This document shows positions 1 through 10,830 of a stretch of 64,000 bases of DNA, piece by piece. The translations under genes were made by a program, and so were the position numbers. The notes beneath the pieces were generated by a model. It was not told the DNA's origin, searched no databases, and saw only the letters and a list, made by a program, of their open reading frames with translations. The stretch spans positions 46,739-110,738 of the forward strand of contig BDDD01002880.1 of NCBI GenBank assembly GCA_001972305.1, in the 5' to 3' direction. Numbering within the stretch: position 1 is the first letter of the stretch; each line of letters starts with the position of its first letter. This stretch comes from Cephalotus follicularis (taxonomy: Eukaryota; Streptophyta; Magnoliopsida; Oxalidales; Cephalotaceae).

Positions 1-493
1 ACGTAGGTTACACAATGACGTTGTTGTCATATCCAACGTGCCCAAGTTTTTCTGAAATGTTCGATATGTTTTCTCCAGCAACATATCCTCGGTGATAACT
101 TCACCACACATTTTCAATTGTGATACAATTTTGAACAACGTGGAATTATATTCCGAAACTGCTTTAAAGTCTTGAAATCGTAGCTGTGCTCGCCTTTGGC
201 AGTACAACAGCTTTCAAGTGCTCAAACCTATCATTTAGGTTTTGCCACAATTCAAGTGGATTTTCAACAGTTAAATACTCATATTTCAGGCCATCATCAA
301 TATGATGCCTTAAGAAAATCAATGCAGTGGCGCGTTCCTCATTTGTGGCTGCATTTTCTTCCTCAATCGTGTGCCTTAATTTCTTAGCACTCAAATGCAG
401 TTTCACATCAAGTACCCAAGATAGATAATTCTTTCCAGAGATATCAAGGGCAATGAATTTTCGATTCTCAATGTTTGCCATTTTTATACTCAA
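1..493 (-). pseudogene. Partial copia gag (second Copia-A copy, cut by window edge)
   Basis: The minus strand from 493 encodes the start of a copia-type Gag (begins MSIKMANIENRKF, with SGKNYLSWVLDVKLHL typical of the copia-like N-terminal domain). It is a near-identical relative of the intact Gag at 5075-5797. About 11 bp are missing near 185-195 compared with that copy, which shifts the frame and ends the open frame at 164. The rest of this element lies to the left of the window. Its primer-binding region and LTR follow at 494-705, so it is a separate insertion or a tandem copy of Copia-A. Confidence 0.85.
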
Positions 494-529
494 ATCTCAG
501 TTGGATAGAGACTCGTGCTGATAACGTGT

Positions 530-973
530 TATAAACTTCTGGAAATATTAACTCACAAAAGAAAATTATACTAGAGAGAAATTGAGAGAGAAAGTAAGAG
601 AGAGAATAGGAGATTTCTTATTATCAATTCCTTCTTAACATTACATTCCTATTTATAGGAGTTTGTTGAAATAGTGTTTGGAATAGTAATTCACTATTTA
701 GGCGGCTGGCGGCTGCTTTTCAACAACGAAAGAATATTGCATTATAAAATGATTCAGAGAGAAATTGAAAAAATAAAAGATTTTATTATTATGAATTCTC
801 TTTTCAACAACGAAAGAATATTGCATTATAAAATGATTCAGAGAGAAATTGAAAAAATAAAAGATTTTATTATTATGAATTCTTTAACTTTTTCTTAACA
901 TTATACTTCTATTTATAAGAGTTTTAGTGGTTGTTAGAATAATAATTCACTATTCATATTTGACAATTTTACA
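530..973 (-). repeat. Rearranged composite LTR shared by two Copia-A copies
   Basis: This block joins two pieces of the LTR seen intact at 6288-6493. The piece at 530-700 follows the primer-binding region of the left partial element; the piece from about 717 to 973 precedes the polypurine side of the main element. Both contain the TATA region of the LTR (ctatttatag-type, minus strand). Between them lies a short unrelated stretch, ggcggctggcggctgc (701-716). The arrangement fits a tandem pair of elements joined through one LTR, later rearranged. Confidence 0.7.
717..884. repeat. 84-bp tandem duplication inside the LTR
   Basis: Two consecutive 84-bp copies (about 717-800 and 801-884), each starting ttttcaacaacgaaagaat and ending at gaattct. 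The intact LTR at 6288-6493 has this segment once, so the duplication is specific to this copy. A 74-codon frame across it is only the translated repeat. Confidence 0.9.
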
Positions 974-1127
974 ATACTCTCCCTTAAATTTCTATTCCAT
1001 ATTACTATGACTGACTCGTTAAAACCTTGCTAGAAAAAACCCATTACGATAAAAACTTTTGCGAAGGAAAAATAGTACAGTCTCCCCCTGAAACAAAACT
1101 TCACAAGTTCTTGAACTGTCTTAATGA

Positions 1128-1930
1128 AGATTTTTAATCTGACGCATCTCAATATCATGTCTGAGCTTCTTGAATGTAGTACCTGGTAATGCCTTCATAA
1201 ATAAATCCGCTAAATTATCACTTGATCGGATTTGTTGTACATCAATATCACCATTTTTCTGAAGCTCATGAGTGTAGAAGAATTTTGGTGAAATATGTTT
1301 CGTTCGATCACCCTTGATATATCCTTCTCTGAGTTGTGTGATGCAAACAGCATTATCATCATATATTACAGTGAGATTATTTCTAATCGAAAATAGTTCA
1401 CATGATTCTTGTATATGTTAAATCATTGATCTCAACCATATACATTATCGGTTTGCTTCGTGAATTGCAAGGATCTCTGAATGATTTGAAGAAGTTGCTG
1501 TCATTGTCTGTTTTGTTGATCGCCATGATATAGCAGTGTCACAAAAGGTAAAGATATAACCGGTTTGTGATCTTGCTTTATGTGGATCAGACAAGTATCC
1601 AGCATCAGCATATCCAATCAATGTTGATTTTATGCCCCTTGGATAAAATAGACCCATATCAGTGCTTCCACGCAGATAGCGCATTATGTGCTTAATCCCA
1701 TTCCAGTGTCTTCTTGTTGGTGTAGAGCTACATCTTGCTAGCAAATTAACAGAGAATGCAATATCGGGTTTTGTGCAATTTGCAAGATATAATAGTGCTC
1801 CAATTGCGCTAAGATAAGGAACTTCAGGTCCAAGTATTTCTTCTCCTTCTTCTTGAGGACGAAATGAATCTTTCTTGACATCAAGAGATCGAACTACCAT
1901 TGGAGTGCTTAGAGGATAAGCTTTGTCCAT
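1128..1930 (-). pseudogene. Copia-A RNase H domain (broken)
   Basis: The minus strand encodes the copia RNase H region: YLANCTKPDIAFSVNLLAR, then GYADAGYLSDPHKARSQTGY and SWRSTKQTMTATSSN. The open frame ends at 1445 but recognisable sequence continues to about 1130 with the usual copia tail (SSDNLADLFMKALP), so stop codons split the domain. It overlaps the RT frame (1909-2418) in another phase, marking a frameshift. RNase H would degrade the RNA strand of the hybrid during reverse transcription. Confidence 0.85.
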
Positions 1931-2913
1931 GTACTAAGAACCTTTTCAGTGTATGTGGATTGATGGATGAAGATCCCAGATGATATGTGCTTCACCTGTA
2001 TACCAAGACAAAACTTTGTTTTTCCAAGATCTTTCATTTCAAACTCACCTTTTAAATAGGTTGCAGTCTTTGTAAGTTCTTCAGAAGTACCTACAAGATT
2101 TAAGTCATCCACATATACTGCAATAATAGCAAATCCATCGTTAGATTTTTTGATAAAAATACATGGACATATTTGATCATTTGTGTACCCTTCTTTGATT
2201 AAATATTCACTTAGTCGATTGTACAACATTCGATCAGATTGTTTCAATCCATACAACGAACGTTGTAGCTTAATTGAATACATGTAGCGAGATTTGATCG
2301 ATTCAGGAACTTTAAATCCATCAGGAATTCTCATATATATGTCACTATCAAGTGACCCATATAAGTATGCTGTTACTACGTCCATAAGACGAGTTTCAAG
2401 TCCGTTTGAAGCAGCCATACTAATTAGGAATCAAAAAGTGATTCCATCCATAACTGGAAAATATGTTTCATGGTAATCAATACCTGGTCTTTGTGAGAAC
2501 CCTTGAGCTACAAGTCTTACTTTGTATCTCACGATTTCATTTTTCTCATTTCGTTTTCGAACAAATATCCATCTGAACCCAACAGGGGTTACACCATTTG
2601 GTGTTTGAATTATTGGTTCAAATACTTCTCGTTTGGACAAATATTGCAACTTTACTTGTACTGCATCTTTCCATTTTGACCAATCATTTCTTTGTTGACA
2701 TTGTTAAACACTTTGTGGTTCAGGATCCATAACAGGATTTGCAATATCCAATGCAATGACATAGACAAATTTGTCATTAACTATAATCTCATCTCGATTC
2801 CATATTTGTTCATTATGTGCATAATTAATCGAGACTTCTTGATTTTGAAATCCCACAACCTCTTCAGGGCTTTGTACTCTCTCTGGAGTCAATGTAGGTT
2901 CTAACAATAACAC
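1909..2913 (-). pseudogene. Copia-A reverse transcriptase (broken)
   Basis: Minus-strand RT in pieces: the upstream linker at 2704-2913, the fingers at 2431-2649 (PVGFRWIFVRKRNEKNE, YKVRLVAQGFSQRPGIDY) and the palm at 1909-2418, including the YVDD catalytic motif (IAVYVDDLNLVG). A stop near 2425 and a frame change near 1915 interrupt it. Order and motifs match plant copia elements. It would copy element RNA into cDNA in cytoplasmic particles. Confidence 0.87.
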
Positions 2914-4277
2914 ATTCTCTTGTGTTAATGTTATTTCAGAATTTGTACTCCACCCTTATTTGCCTTTCATTTTCGTGGTACAATATCTTTGGCTCCAATT
3001 GGTCTACCACGTTTCAACTGTGGTTTGGACTTTAATATATCGATGGAGCTTTCACTAGCTTTAGATATATCAATTCTTGTTGGAGCATTCACAGCTGGTA
3101 TATAAGATTTTACCACTTTTTGAGCATCATTAAATGCATTTGGCATTTGATTAGCAATATTTTACAAATTAATGATCCTTTGAACTTGTAGTTCACATTC
3201 ATTTATACGTGGATCAAAACTATGTAATCTTGATGCTTTCCATGAATTTTCATTTTCATTTTTCAATAAAATCTTGTCTCTCCCTAACGCTGGGAAAACC
3301 AATTCATCAAAGTGACAATCTGTATAACGTGCAGTAAACATGACACCTGTTAATGGCTCAAGATACCTTATAATTAATGGAGAATCAAATCCTACATAAA
3401 CTCCAAGTCTGCGTTGTGGTCCCATCTTACTCCGCTGAGTAGGTGAAATAGGGACATATACTGCACATCCAAACACTCTTAAGTGAGATATGTTTGGTTC
3501 TTGACCAAGAACAAGTTTCAATGGAGAATATTTATGATATGCAATCGATCTTATACGTATAAGATCTGCGGTATGCAATATCGCATGTCCCCAAGCTGAA
3601 ATGGGTAACTTTGACCTCATCAACAAAGGACGAGCAATAAATTGAAGTCTCTTTATAAGAGATTCGGCTAACCCATTTTGGGTGTGTACGTGAGGAACAT
3701 GATGTTTAATGGCAATTCCTATTGCCATGCAATATTCATCAAATGCTTTGGAACAAAATTCAGCAGTATTATCTAGCCGAATAAACTTTATAGGATGATC
3801 TGGAAATTGTGCTCCTAATTTATTTATTTGAGCCAATAGTCTCGCAAATGTAACATTGCGAGTTGAAAGTAAGCATACATGCGACCATCTTGTCGATGCA
3901 TCTATTAAGACCATGAAATATCGAAATGGTCCAGATTGTGGATTAATCAGTCCACAAATATCTCCTTGAATTCTCTCTAAGAATTTTGGAGATTCTGCAA
4001 CCACTTTTGTTGTAACTAGTCTTATAACGAGTTTTCCTTGCGAACAAGCAACGCAATGGTTCTCGTTATTCAATAGTATTTTCTGCTTTTTAAGTGGATG
4101 GTCATGTGAACTTTCAATGATTCGACGCATCATTGTCACATCTGGGTGGCCTAGCCGTTCATGCCAAATCATGAACCCTTTTAAGTCTATGACTTTTGAA
4201 TCCACAACATTATGAGATTCAATTGCTCTAATTTTCATAATATATAGCCCATAAGAAAGCCCAGGGAGTTTCTCCAA
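2914..4277 (-). pseudogene. Copia-A integrase
   Basis: A 371-residue open frame (3162-4277) holds the pre-integrase zinc region (WHERLGHPD and CVACSQGKL) followed by the integrase core. The three acidic catalytic positions are visible in GDICG, RLDNTAEF and NGLAESLIKR. The region after the core (GVYVGFDSPLIIRYLEPLTG) is the usual copia C-terminal extension. The frame is open but separated from protease and RT by stops, so the polyprotein is not continuous. The less conserved linker to RT fills 2914-3161. Confidence 0.88.
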
Positions 4278-4286
4278 TATTTGCTT

Positions 4287-4637
4287 TCAGCTGGAAGCAT
4301 TACCAGTGATATAAAGATATTCTTTACCATTTTCATTTGTGGTTTCAATATGATAACCATTAAGACGAATATCTTTGAAACTAAGCAAGTTTCTTCTAGA
4401 CTTTGTCGAATATAAAACATTTGTGATGCGCATTTGTGTTCCATTTGATAACACAAAGCTGGCCATCCCAGAACCTTCAATTAGGTTTGATATACCAGAA
4501 ATTGTTCCAACATTAGCCTTTGCTATTGTTAAATGTGAAAAGTATTTTTCACTCTGGAGTATTGTGTGTGTTGTTGCACTGTCAGCTATGCATATATCTC
4601 CAATATTCATTGTATGATGATCTATAGATAAAAACAC
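4287..4637 (-). pseudogene. Copia-A aspartic protease region
   Basis: The minus-strand frame contains CIADSATTHTILQSEKYF, the active-site region of copia aspartic proteases, which normally cleave Gag-Pol. The catalytic triplet reads DSA rather than the common DSG or DTG. The frame ends just before the integrase frame begins, one phase away. Confidence 0.8.
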
Positions 4638-4729
4638 ACATGTTATTAATAAATATAACTATATTACATTTATTATTTTATAAGCACTTTATTCAAAAGT
4701 GATAAACATTAAAACAATGGCATACAATA

Positions 4730-5797
4730 TCAACCGAGATGGAAGTCTTCGTCGGCAATTACTTGGTCCATTTTCTCATTTGGATCAGTTAAGAAATCAG
4801 CAATGTCCAAATACGTTGTACCCATTGAAACAAAGTCTGATTGTGTAGTTTCCAAAGGATTACAATGACCTATAAAATTTGTTTCAATTTGTTTTCCTTT
4901 CTCATTTAGAGAAGCTTGGTACAAGTCTACCTAATGCTTCGTTGTGCGACAAGTATGGTACCAATGACCTTCCATTCCACATCGGTTGTATTTTCCCTTT
5001 CTATTTTGGGCTTGTCCAGCATTGCTGGATTGTCCAGGATTGCGCCACTTTTGACGTTGTTTTGTATCCGGATTTTACCATTTTATGCTATTATTATGAC
5101 GTGGTCCCAAGAAATTTTGATTTCTTCCATTGCCAAGTCCTCTTGCACGACCTCGTCCACGCCCTCTTCCTCGTCCTCTAAAATCTGATGATGTTGCATT
5201 TACCTCTGGTAAAGGGGCTGAACCAGTCGGACGACTGTCATGATTTTGCAGGAGTAACTCATTATTTTGCTCCACAATAAGAAGAGATCCAATTAGTTCA
5301 CGATACTTTTTGAACCCGTGCAACATATACTGTTGTTGCAGTAACACAATGGATGCATGAAATGTTCGATATGTTTTCTCCAGCAACATATCATCGGTGA
5401 TAACTTCACCACACATCTTTAGTTGTGATACAATTTTGAATAACGTGGAATTATATTCCGAAACTGTTTTGAAATCCTGAAATCGTAGTTGTGAACAATC
5501 ATTCAATGCCTTTGGCAGTACAACAGCTTTCAAGTGCTCAAACCTATCGTTTAGGTTTTGCCACAGTTCAAGTGGATTTTCAACAGTTAAATATTCATAT
5601 TTCAGGCTATCATCAATATGATGCCTTAAGAAAATCAACGCAGTGGCGCGCACCTCATTTGATGCTGCATTATCTTCCTCAATTGTGTGCCTTAATTTCT
5701 TAGCACTTAAATGCAGTTTCACATCAAGTACCCAAGATAGATAATTCTTTCCAGAAATATCAAGGGCAATGAATTTCCGATTCTCAATGTTTGCCAT
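4730..5797 (-). pseudogene. Copia-A gag, with decayed zinc-knuckle tail
   Basis: A 240-residue minus-strand frame (5075-5797) starts MANIENRKFIALDISGKNY and covers the copia Gag core (LWQNLNDRFEHLKAVVLP, CSQLRFQDFKTVSEYNS) followed by an Arg/Gly-rich stretch (RGRGRGRGRGRARG). After a stop, the zinc-knuckle region continues near 4930-4970 (NRCGMEGHWYHTC), but the first Cys of the CCHC motif is not there. The stretch at 4730-4924 (YQASLNEKGKQIETNF) is the usual Gag-protease linker. Gag packages element RNA; this copy could not do so fully. Confidence 0.85.
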
Positions 5798-5866
5798 ATT
5801 TACATTGAATCAAAAGATAAAATAAATGTCATTTAATCATAATAAATAAACAAAGTTTACTGCAAT

Positions 5867-6032
5867 AAAAAAAAATTGGGACCTCATTAGTGCAATCATA
5901 GGCCATACTCACTTTCACCCGATTTAATCAGAGCATGAGACCACTTGAGCATAATGGGGCTTGCCGAGACTCGAATGCCGGACCTCATGTATGAATGAGT
6001 GGCTTCCTACCACTAAGTCACCACCTCAAGTG
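5867..6032 (-). mobile_element. tRNA-derived SINE
   Basis: Read on the minus strand, this stretch starts TGAGGTGGTGACTTAGTGGTAGG, with the A-box-like part within it (6003-6024), and has a B-box-like GGCATTCGAGTCTCGG (5964-5979) about 30 bp on. It ends in a run of T (A on the plus strand, 5867-5875). Paired RNA polymerase III boxes at tRNA-like spacing plus a simple 3' tail are the hallmarks of plant SINEs. It has no counterpart in the left Copia-A copy (494-529), so it inserted into this element. No clear target duplication was found. Confidence 0.68.
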
Positions 6033-6243
6033 ATGATGACCGTTTCCAAGATTAAATATATATAGATATATGGTAATATTCTTACTTACATTATTAAATA
6101 GATCAAATGTTAGATAATTGTAATAATTAAAATTGATCATAAAGCAAATAATGTAAATATATAAAGTAGTAAACGGGTTCTCACCTATGTATACATGTGT
6201 ATGTATATATATGTATACATATATTTGAAATACTAATTTAAAT

Positions 6244-6287
6244 TACCTCAAATCTCAGTTGGATAGAGTCTCGTGCTGATAACGTGT
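6244..6287 (-). other. Copia-A primer-binding region
   Basis: Directly inside the 5' LTR the minus strand reads ACACGTTATCAGCACGAGAC. The same motif flanks the LTR of the left copy at 490-529. Its place next to the LTR end and its conservation in both copies mark it as the primer-binding region; the priming tRNA was not identified. Confidence 0.6.
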
Positions 6288-6493
6288 TGTAAACTTAGGA
6301 GATTAACTCAAAAGAATATTGCATTATAAAGAGATTCAGAGAGAAATTGAGAGAGAATAATAGATTTTCTTATTATGAATTCATTAACTTCTTCTTAACA
6401 ATACATTCCTATTTATAGGAGTTTTAGGGGGTTGTTGGAATAGCGTTTGGTTGTTGAAATAGTAATTTACTATTTATGTTTAACAATTTTACA
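6288..6493 (-). repeat. Copia-A 5' LTR (206 bp)
   Basis: On the minus strand this begins TGTAAAATTGTTAAAC and ends AAGTTTACA, giving TG...CA ends. It carries a TATA-like box (plus strand cctatttatagga, about 6409-6421) that would drive element transcription. The left-hand relative at 530-973 is duplicated and rearranged. Confidence 0.85.
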
Positions 6494-7132
6494 ATACTTT
6501 TTATGTATTGGTATTTATCCATCTTTGTATTATATTTTATAAATATAATTGTTAAATTTTAGATTATATATATATATAAATTATGTATATTTAAGACGAC
6601 TGAATGTCTATAGATTATCGATTTTATGCACGGTAATTTAATCATGATAGGAATTTCTCTTGAAAAAATTTATATAACGGTTGAAATTATTATGAGTAGA
6701 TATAACAGTTAGAAATATCCGATTAACTTAAAAATTTATATACATGGTCTACATAGATAAAACCTGAAATCTAATAGTTAGATTTTATAAAATATAAATT
6801 ATGAACGAACGAAATACCAATGACTTGGAGGAAGTTCCTCCATGTCGTTGTGAAGTCAAGTATTATTCATTAATAAATATTAGATTGAAAAATTCTTAGA
6901 TAGAGATAACTCGCATAACTAATCATAAAATGACATATCATCATTTAGTTGACTATTATTCTAAAAACTTTCAAAATTGATGATATCCATTTATATTATT
7001 GGTTGTGTTCATGCTCTACTAATATAACAGCTCAACCAATAAAAAAGTAAAAAATAAAAATTTTTATGGAATTGATTAAATCTTTACATGTCAGTCACAT
7101 TAGTTTTAATTGATTTTAAATTTGATTACAGT
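6494..7132. other. AT-rich spacer between Copia-A and Copia-B
   Basis: I see no gene, repeat array or transposon end in this stretch. It is AT-rich with scattered short runs and no long open frame. Confidence 0.5.
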
Positions 7133-7310
7133 TGATACAAATATTACGATATTTTTTTTGGAAATTTTTTTTGGTAATAATTTATGTGTAAAACTTTATA
7201 AAGGAGAACTCTTTACATATCGTTTGGAAATAAGCTAATATTAAGTACAATAAGAATATTAAGTATAATAGTAATATTAAGTATAATAGGAATTCATAAT
7301 ATACATTAAA
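7133..7310 (-). repeat. Copia-B 3' LTR
   Basis: Starts tgatacaaatattacg and ends atacattaa, next to a decayed polypurine tract (minus strand TTTGAGCGGG, about 7311-7320). It aligns along its length with the right LTR once the solo LTR there is removed. Confidence 0.75.
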
Positions 7311-7329
7311 CCCGCTCAAATTCAAGATG

Positions 7330-7956
7330 GAAAAGTATAACCCAAGTTCAGTTTGAAAACTAAGATGCAGAATTGGTCCGAAGGATGAGCTTTGGTGAAG
7401 ATAGCTGATCAACTAAGGTAACAAGCGACAGATGAAAAGTACGTTGCTGCAGATGGTGACGAACAAAGTGACAATCTAATTAAATGTGTTTTGTACGCTC
7501 ATGAAACACATTGTTATGAACAATCTGGATTGCACTTTGATTGTCACAGTGACTGGTAATGCTGGTAGTCTGAGAAATCCCCATATCCTAAAGTAGCCAT
7601 TGAAGCCAAAGGAGCTTAGAGATAGTGTCTGTAATAGCCTTATACTCTGCCTCAGTACTAGATTGAGATACCACTGTTTACTTATTACTACGCCAAGAGA
7701 TCAATGAAGAACCAAGAAAGAAGTAATAGCTCGTGGTCTAACGACGATCAGTAGGATCACCAGCCCAGTCAGCATCATAAAAGGCATGAAGGTTAATGAA
7801 ATATTTGAAGAAAAATGAAGGACATAAAATATAATTCACTTGATATATCTCAAAATACGAAGGACCGCAGCATAATGACTAGATCAAGGTGCGGTCATGA
7901 ATTGACTGACCAAGTGAATGACATAAGCAATATAGGACGAGTCACTGTCAAATATA
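7330..7956 (-). pseudogene. Copia-B RNase H tail
   Basis: The minus strand contains the typical end of copia Pol (DQL-DIFTKA type, near 7385-7412) and RNase H sequence up to about 7900, interrupted by many stops. There is no usable reading frame. Confidence 0.65.
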
Positions 7957-8893
7957 CTAGACTACCAACCAACTAACAATAAAGAGTGTGATTAGGCAGT
8001 AACTCCCTATCAACATATCAAGTTTGACATTATGCTCAAGTGGAGATGTAGATGTAGATGTTTTACTGTATGTCAAGCATGCTCGTTCTAAGACATCAAA
8101 AGCATATTTGACCTGAGATAAGTGAAACCCACTAGAGTCAAAAGAAACCTCAAGGCCTAAGAAATAGCTAAGATTACCTAAATCTTTCATATCAAAATGA
8201 TTATTAAGAAAAGTTTTGAGTTCCTGAATACTAGTCAGATCATCCCTTGTAATAATCACATCTCCAATATATAAAAGGAGAAGAGTAAAACCAGTAGAAG
8301 TGGAGCGAGTAAGTAAGGCTGAATCATGTGGATTGGAGTGAAACAAAAGCTGAGAAATAGTGGAGCTAAATTTGACAGATCAAGCCCTAGGTGCCTATTT
8401 CAAACCATAAAGAGCACGCCGAAGATGACATACCTGATGAGGAGGATGCTCATAACTAGGAGGAGGTCACAAATACACTTCCTCAACCAAATCAACATTA
8501 AGAAAAACATTATTCACATCCATCTGAAAAAGCTTGCCATTTACAAGATACTACAATGGCAAGTAATAAACAGAGAGAAGTAAGACAAGCAATAGGAGCA
8601 AAAGTTTTCTCATAATCAATCTCATACTCCTGAGTAAAACCCCTAGTAACAAGACGAGCCTCGTAACATTCCACAGAGTCATCAGATTGAGTTTTGATCT
8701 TATAGAGTCACTTGCAATCAATTATTGATTTACCTTCAGGCAACTCAACCAAATTTCAAGTGTGTGTTTTCTAAAGAGCATTAAGTTCTTCTGTCATAGT
8801 TTGCTGCCAAAGAGCATTAGAATGAGTGTTGCAAAAACTACGAGGCTCATGAAGAGTGACTAATGATGGAAATGGCTCTATGCAAGAATGGGA
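7957..8893 (-). pseudogene. Copia-B reverse transcriptase (broken)
   Basis: Minus-strand translation gives ordered RT motifs: EPRSFCNTHSNALWQQTM near 8800-8880, a fingers-like region, a MDVNNVFLN-type segment near 8510, ALYGLK near 8400, and a palm frame at 7957-8346 with LLLYIGDVIITRDD, where the YVDD box is altered to YIGD. The altered box and stop codons show it is dead. At about 8894 the sequence changes abruptly, marking the edge of the nested insertion. Confidence 0.8.
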
Positions 8894-9559
8894 CATTTAG
8901 GATTCAGGGTTAAAAACAGAAATGTTCGTTTCTTTTAAATGCAGAGGCGTGATATGTCCTTGAACTAATTGTCCCATTATGCCCAATGATCAATAATTAG
9001 GGTTTCAATTGAACCAAACAAACCAGCCAAGCAAGGTGGGGTTTGGGTGGAGCTAGGGTTTCACTAACCCTAGCATAGGTCACTCCACAAATTGATGTTA
9101 GGGTTACACACAAAAACCCTAACATCAATCCACCAAACACGAAACCCAAACATCAACACAAAATCTATAAACAAGGATGTTAGAATTCCATTACCAAAAT
9201 TCTTTGCTCATCCACTTGTGTGTGTTCCCTCAAGCTTTGATTCAAAGCTTTTGTCTTCACCAAAGTTGCTGCCCAAACCCACGACTATAAGCTTTGTTCT
9301 TCTCTTCTTAAGAGCTCCAAACTCTGTCAAAGTCCTCTGATGAAAGAAGATGATATGGGAGAGATAAAGTAGAAGAGAAAAGATAGAGCTTTTTGGATGG
9401 GTTCAAAACTCGTTCGAATGAGAGATATCTCAGTAGTGTGTAAGATAAGTCAAGCAAATATCTTTATAGCCTTATGACTCATACATTAGGCTGATGACTC
9501 ATCAAACAATATCTCATTTAAGCTTACAGACTCTGATGTCTACTTATGAGTTCCGAAGT

Positions 9560-9850
9560 CTTGACTTTGTACATCGATCTCCCAGCTCTGCCAACGAAGT
9601 CTGAGCTCCAACCTCTACCACTGAGGTCTTCCCTTGAGGTCTGAGGTCTGATCTCTACCATTGAGGTCTGACCTCTGCCCTCTAAGGTCTGCCCTCTGAG
9701 TTTGAGGTCCGCCGCCCCTGAGGTCTGCCCTCTACCTCTGAGGTCTGTCATCGACCTCTGAGGTTTGACCTCTGTCTCTGAGGTCTGCCAACGACCTCCG
9801 AGGTCTGACTTCCGCTGCGAGGTCTAACTTTGAGGTCTGACTTTCGCCGC
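9560..9850. repeat. Degenerate minisatellite (cctctgaggtctg type)
   Basis: Many imperfect copies of a short unit around cctctgaggtctg occur in a row, with unit spacing varying from about 13 to 25 bp. A 75-codon minus-strand frame here (9524-9751) is only the translated repeat. Confidence 0.75.
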
Positions 9851-10037
9851 TAGATCTGCTTTCATATAAACCCGTATTTAAGCTCACTCAACAAATAAAT
9901 ACCCACTGTATTCATATGTTAAAACAAACAACTCTTCGCATGAACATTCTATCATGGTGATACTCAAACTCACTTCTAAAGAAGTGATATATGTTCAACA
10001 AACAAAATGTTCACTAGCAAAGAAACATCTCCTCGAT

Positions 10038-10830
10038 TAGGGATGGCAATTTTCCGGGACTATTAGGGTATCCGACCTGTCCCGACCCTAATAAGACCCG
10101 TTTATAAAATCCTAATAGGATTTAGGATGGGTTTGGGATTTAAAAAAAAATACCCGTTATGGTTTGGGATGCGATTGGGATTTGACCCTAGGATACCCGC
10201 TACCCGAACCCGTTTATTTGTTATAATCATACTATAATATGTTTTTCTAACTTCTGTAGGTGAAGTGCAAAAAGAAATTTACATGAGTTGTGTAATTGAA
10301 AATTGTTGTTTATTGTGTTGGACTTGTTTATGGTATTAGTGTTAAATTTGATCTTTTGTAGTTGATGTATATTGGTCACTTGGTATACTTGAATTGTTTA
10401 GAGTATTATATTGAACTATGATTTGATTTTTGTTGTTGATTAGCATTGTGATGTTGAATAGGATGTTAAATTTGTTGATGATTGAGTGAGATGCTAAATT
10501 TGCTGTTAATGAATAGTGTAATGTTGAATTATTATTAGGTTTATAGTGATAGATGATATTAGAGACTTATTTATTTATTTTTCTTTTTTTTTCCAATCAA
10601 CTCTCTTTAAATTTCGGGTTTCGGGTCGGGTTTCGGGTATCCTACCTGGTTAAATGATAATCGGGTGAGACGGGTAATTAACAGGTATAGCGGGTTTGGG
10701 ACGGGACGGGTTTGGAAAATTATTATAAAATTTAAACGGGTTTAGGACGGGTTTCGGGTTTGGGATACATAAACGGGTTCGGGAATGGGATGAGCAATTC
10801 TGCTGGGTACCCGACCCGTTGCCACTCCTA
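10038..10830. mobile_element. hAT-type non-autonomous element (793 bp) with perfect 8-bp TSD
   Basis: The ends are inverted repeats (tagggatggcaa at the left; the right end reads TAGGAGTGGCAA on the minus strand). The 8-bp direct repeat tcctcgat flanks it exactly (10030-10037 and 10831-10838), the target length of hAT elements. Subterminal regions are full of cgggt/acccg motifs, as expected of transposase-binding repeats. There is no coding capacity, so it depends on a hAT transposase supplied elsewhere. It is nested inside the insertion in Copia-B. Confidence 0.93.

Larger units (their letters stand above)
530..6493 (-). mobile_element. Ty1/copia retrotransposon Copia-A
   Basis: A minus-strand copia element with 5' LTR at 6288-6493, 3' LTR within 530-973, a primer-binding region just inside the 5' LTR, and domains in the order Gag, protease, integrase, reverse transcriptase, RNase H, which defines Ty1/copia. 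A polypurine tract (minus strand TTTAAGGGAGAGTAT) abuts the 3' LTR at about 974-988. Gag and integrase frames are long and open but RT and RNase H are broken, so the copy is not autonomous. A SINE sits between the LTR and gag. Confidence 0.9.

Noticed and set aside
5964-6024. A functional tRNA gene
   Set aside because: Box A- and box B-like sequences are present, but no cloverleaf with an acceptor stem and anticodon arm could be drawn; a SINE fits better.
9524-9751. 75-codon minus-strand ORF rich in Arg, Gly and Thr
   Set aside because: Produced by the cctctgaggtctg minisatellite.
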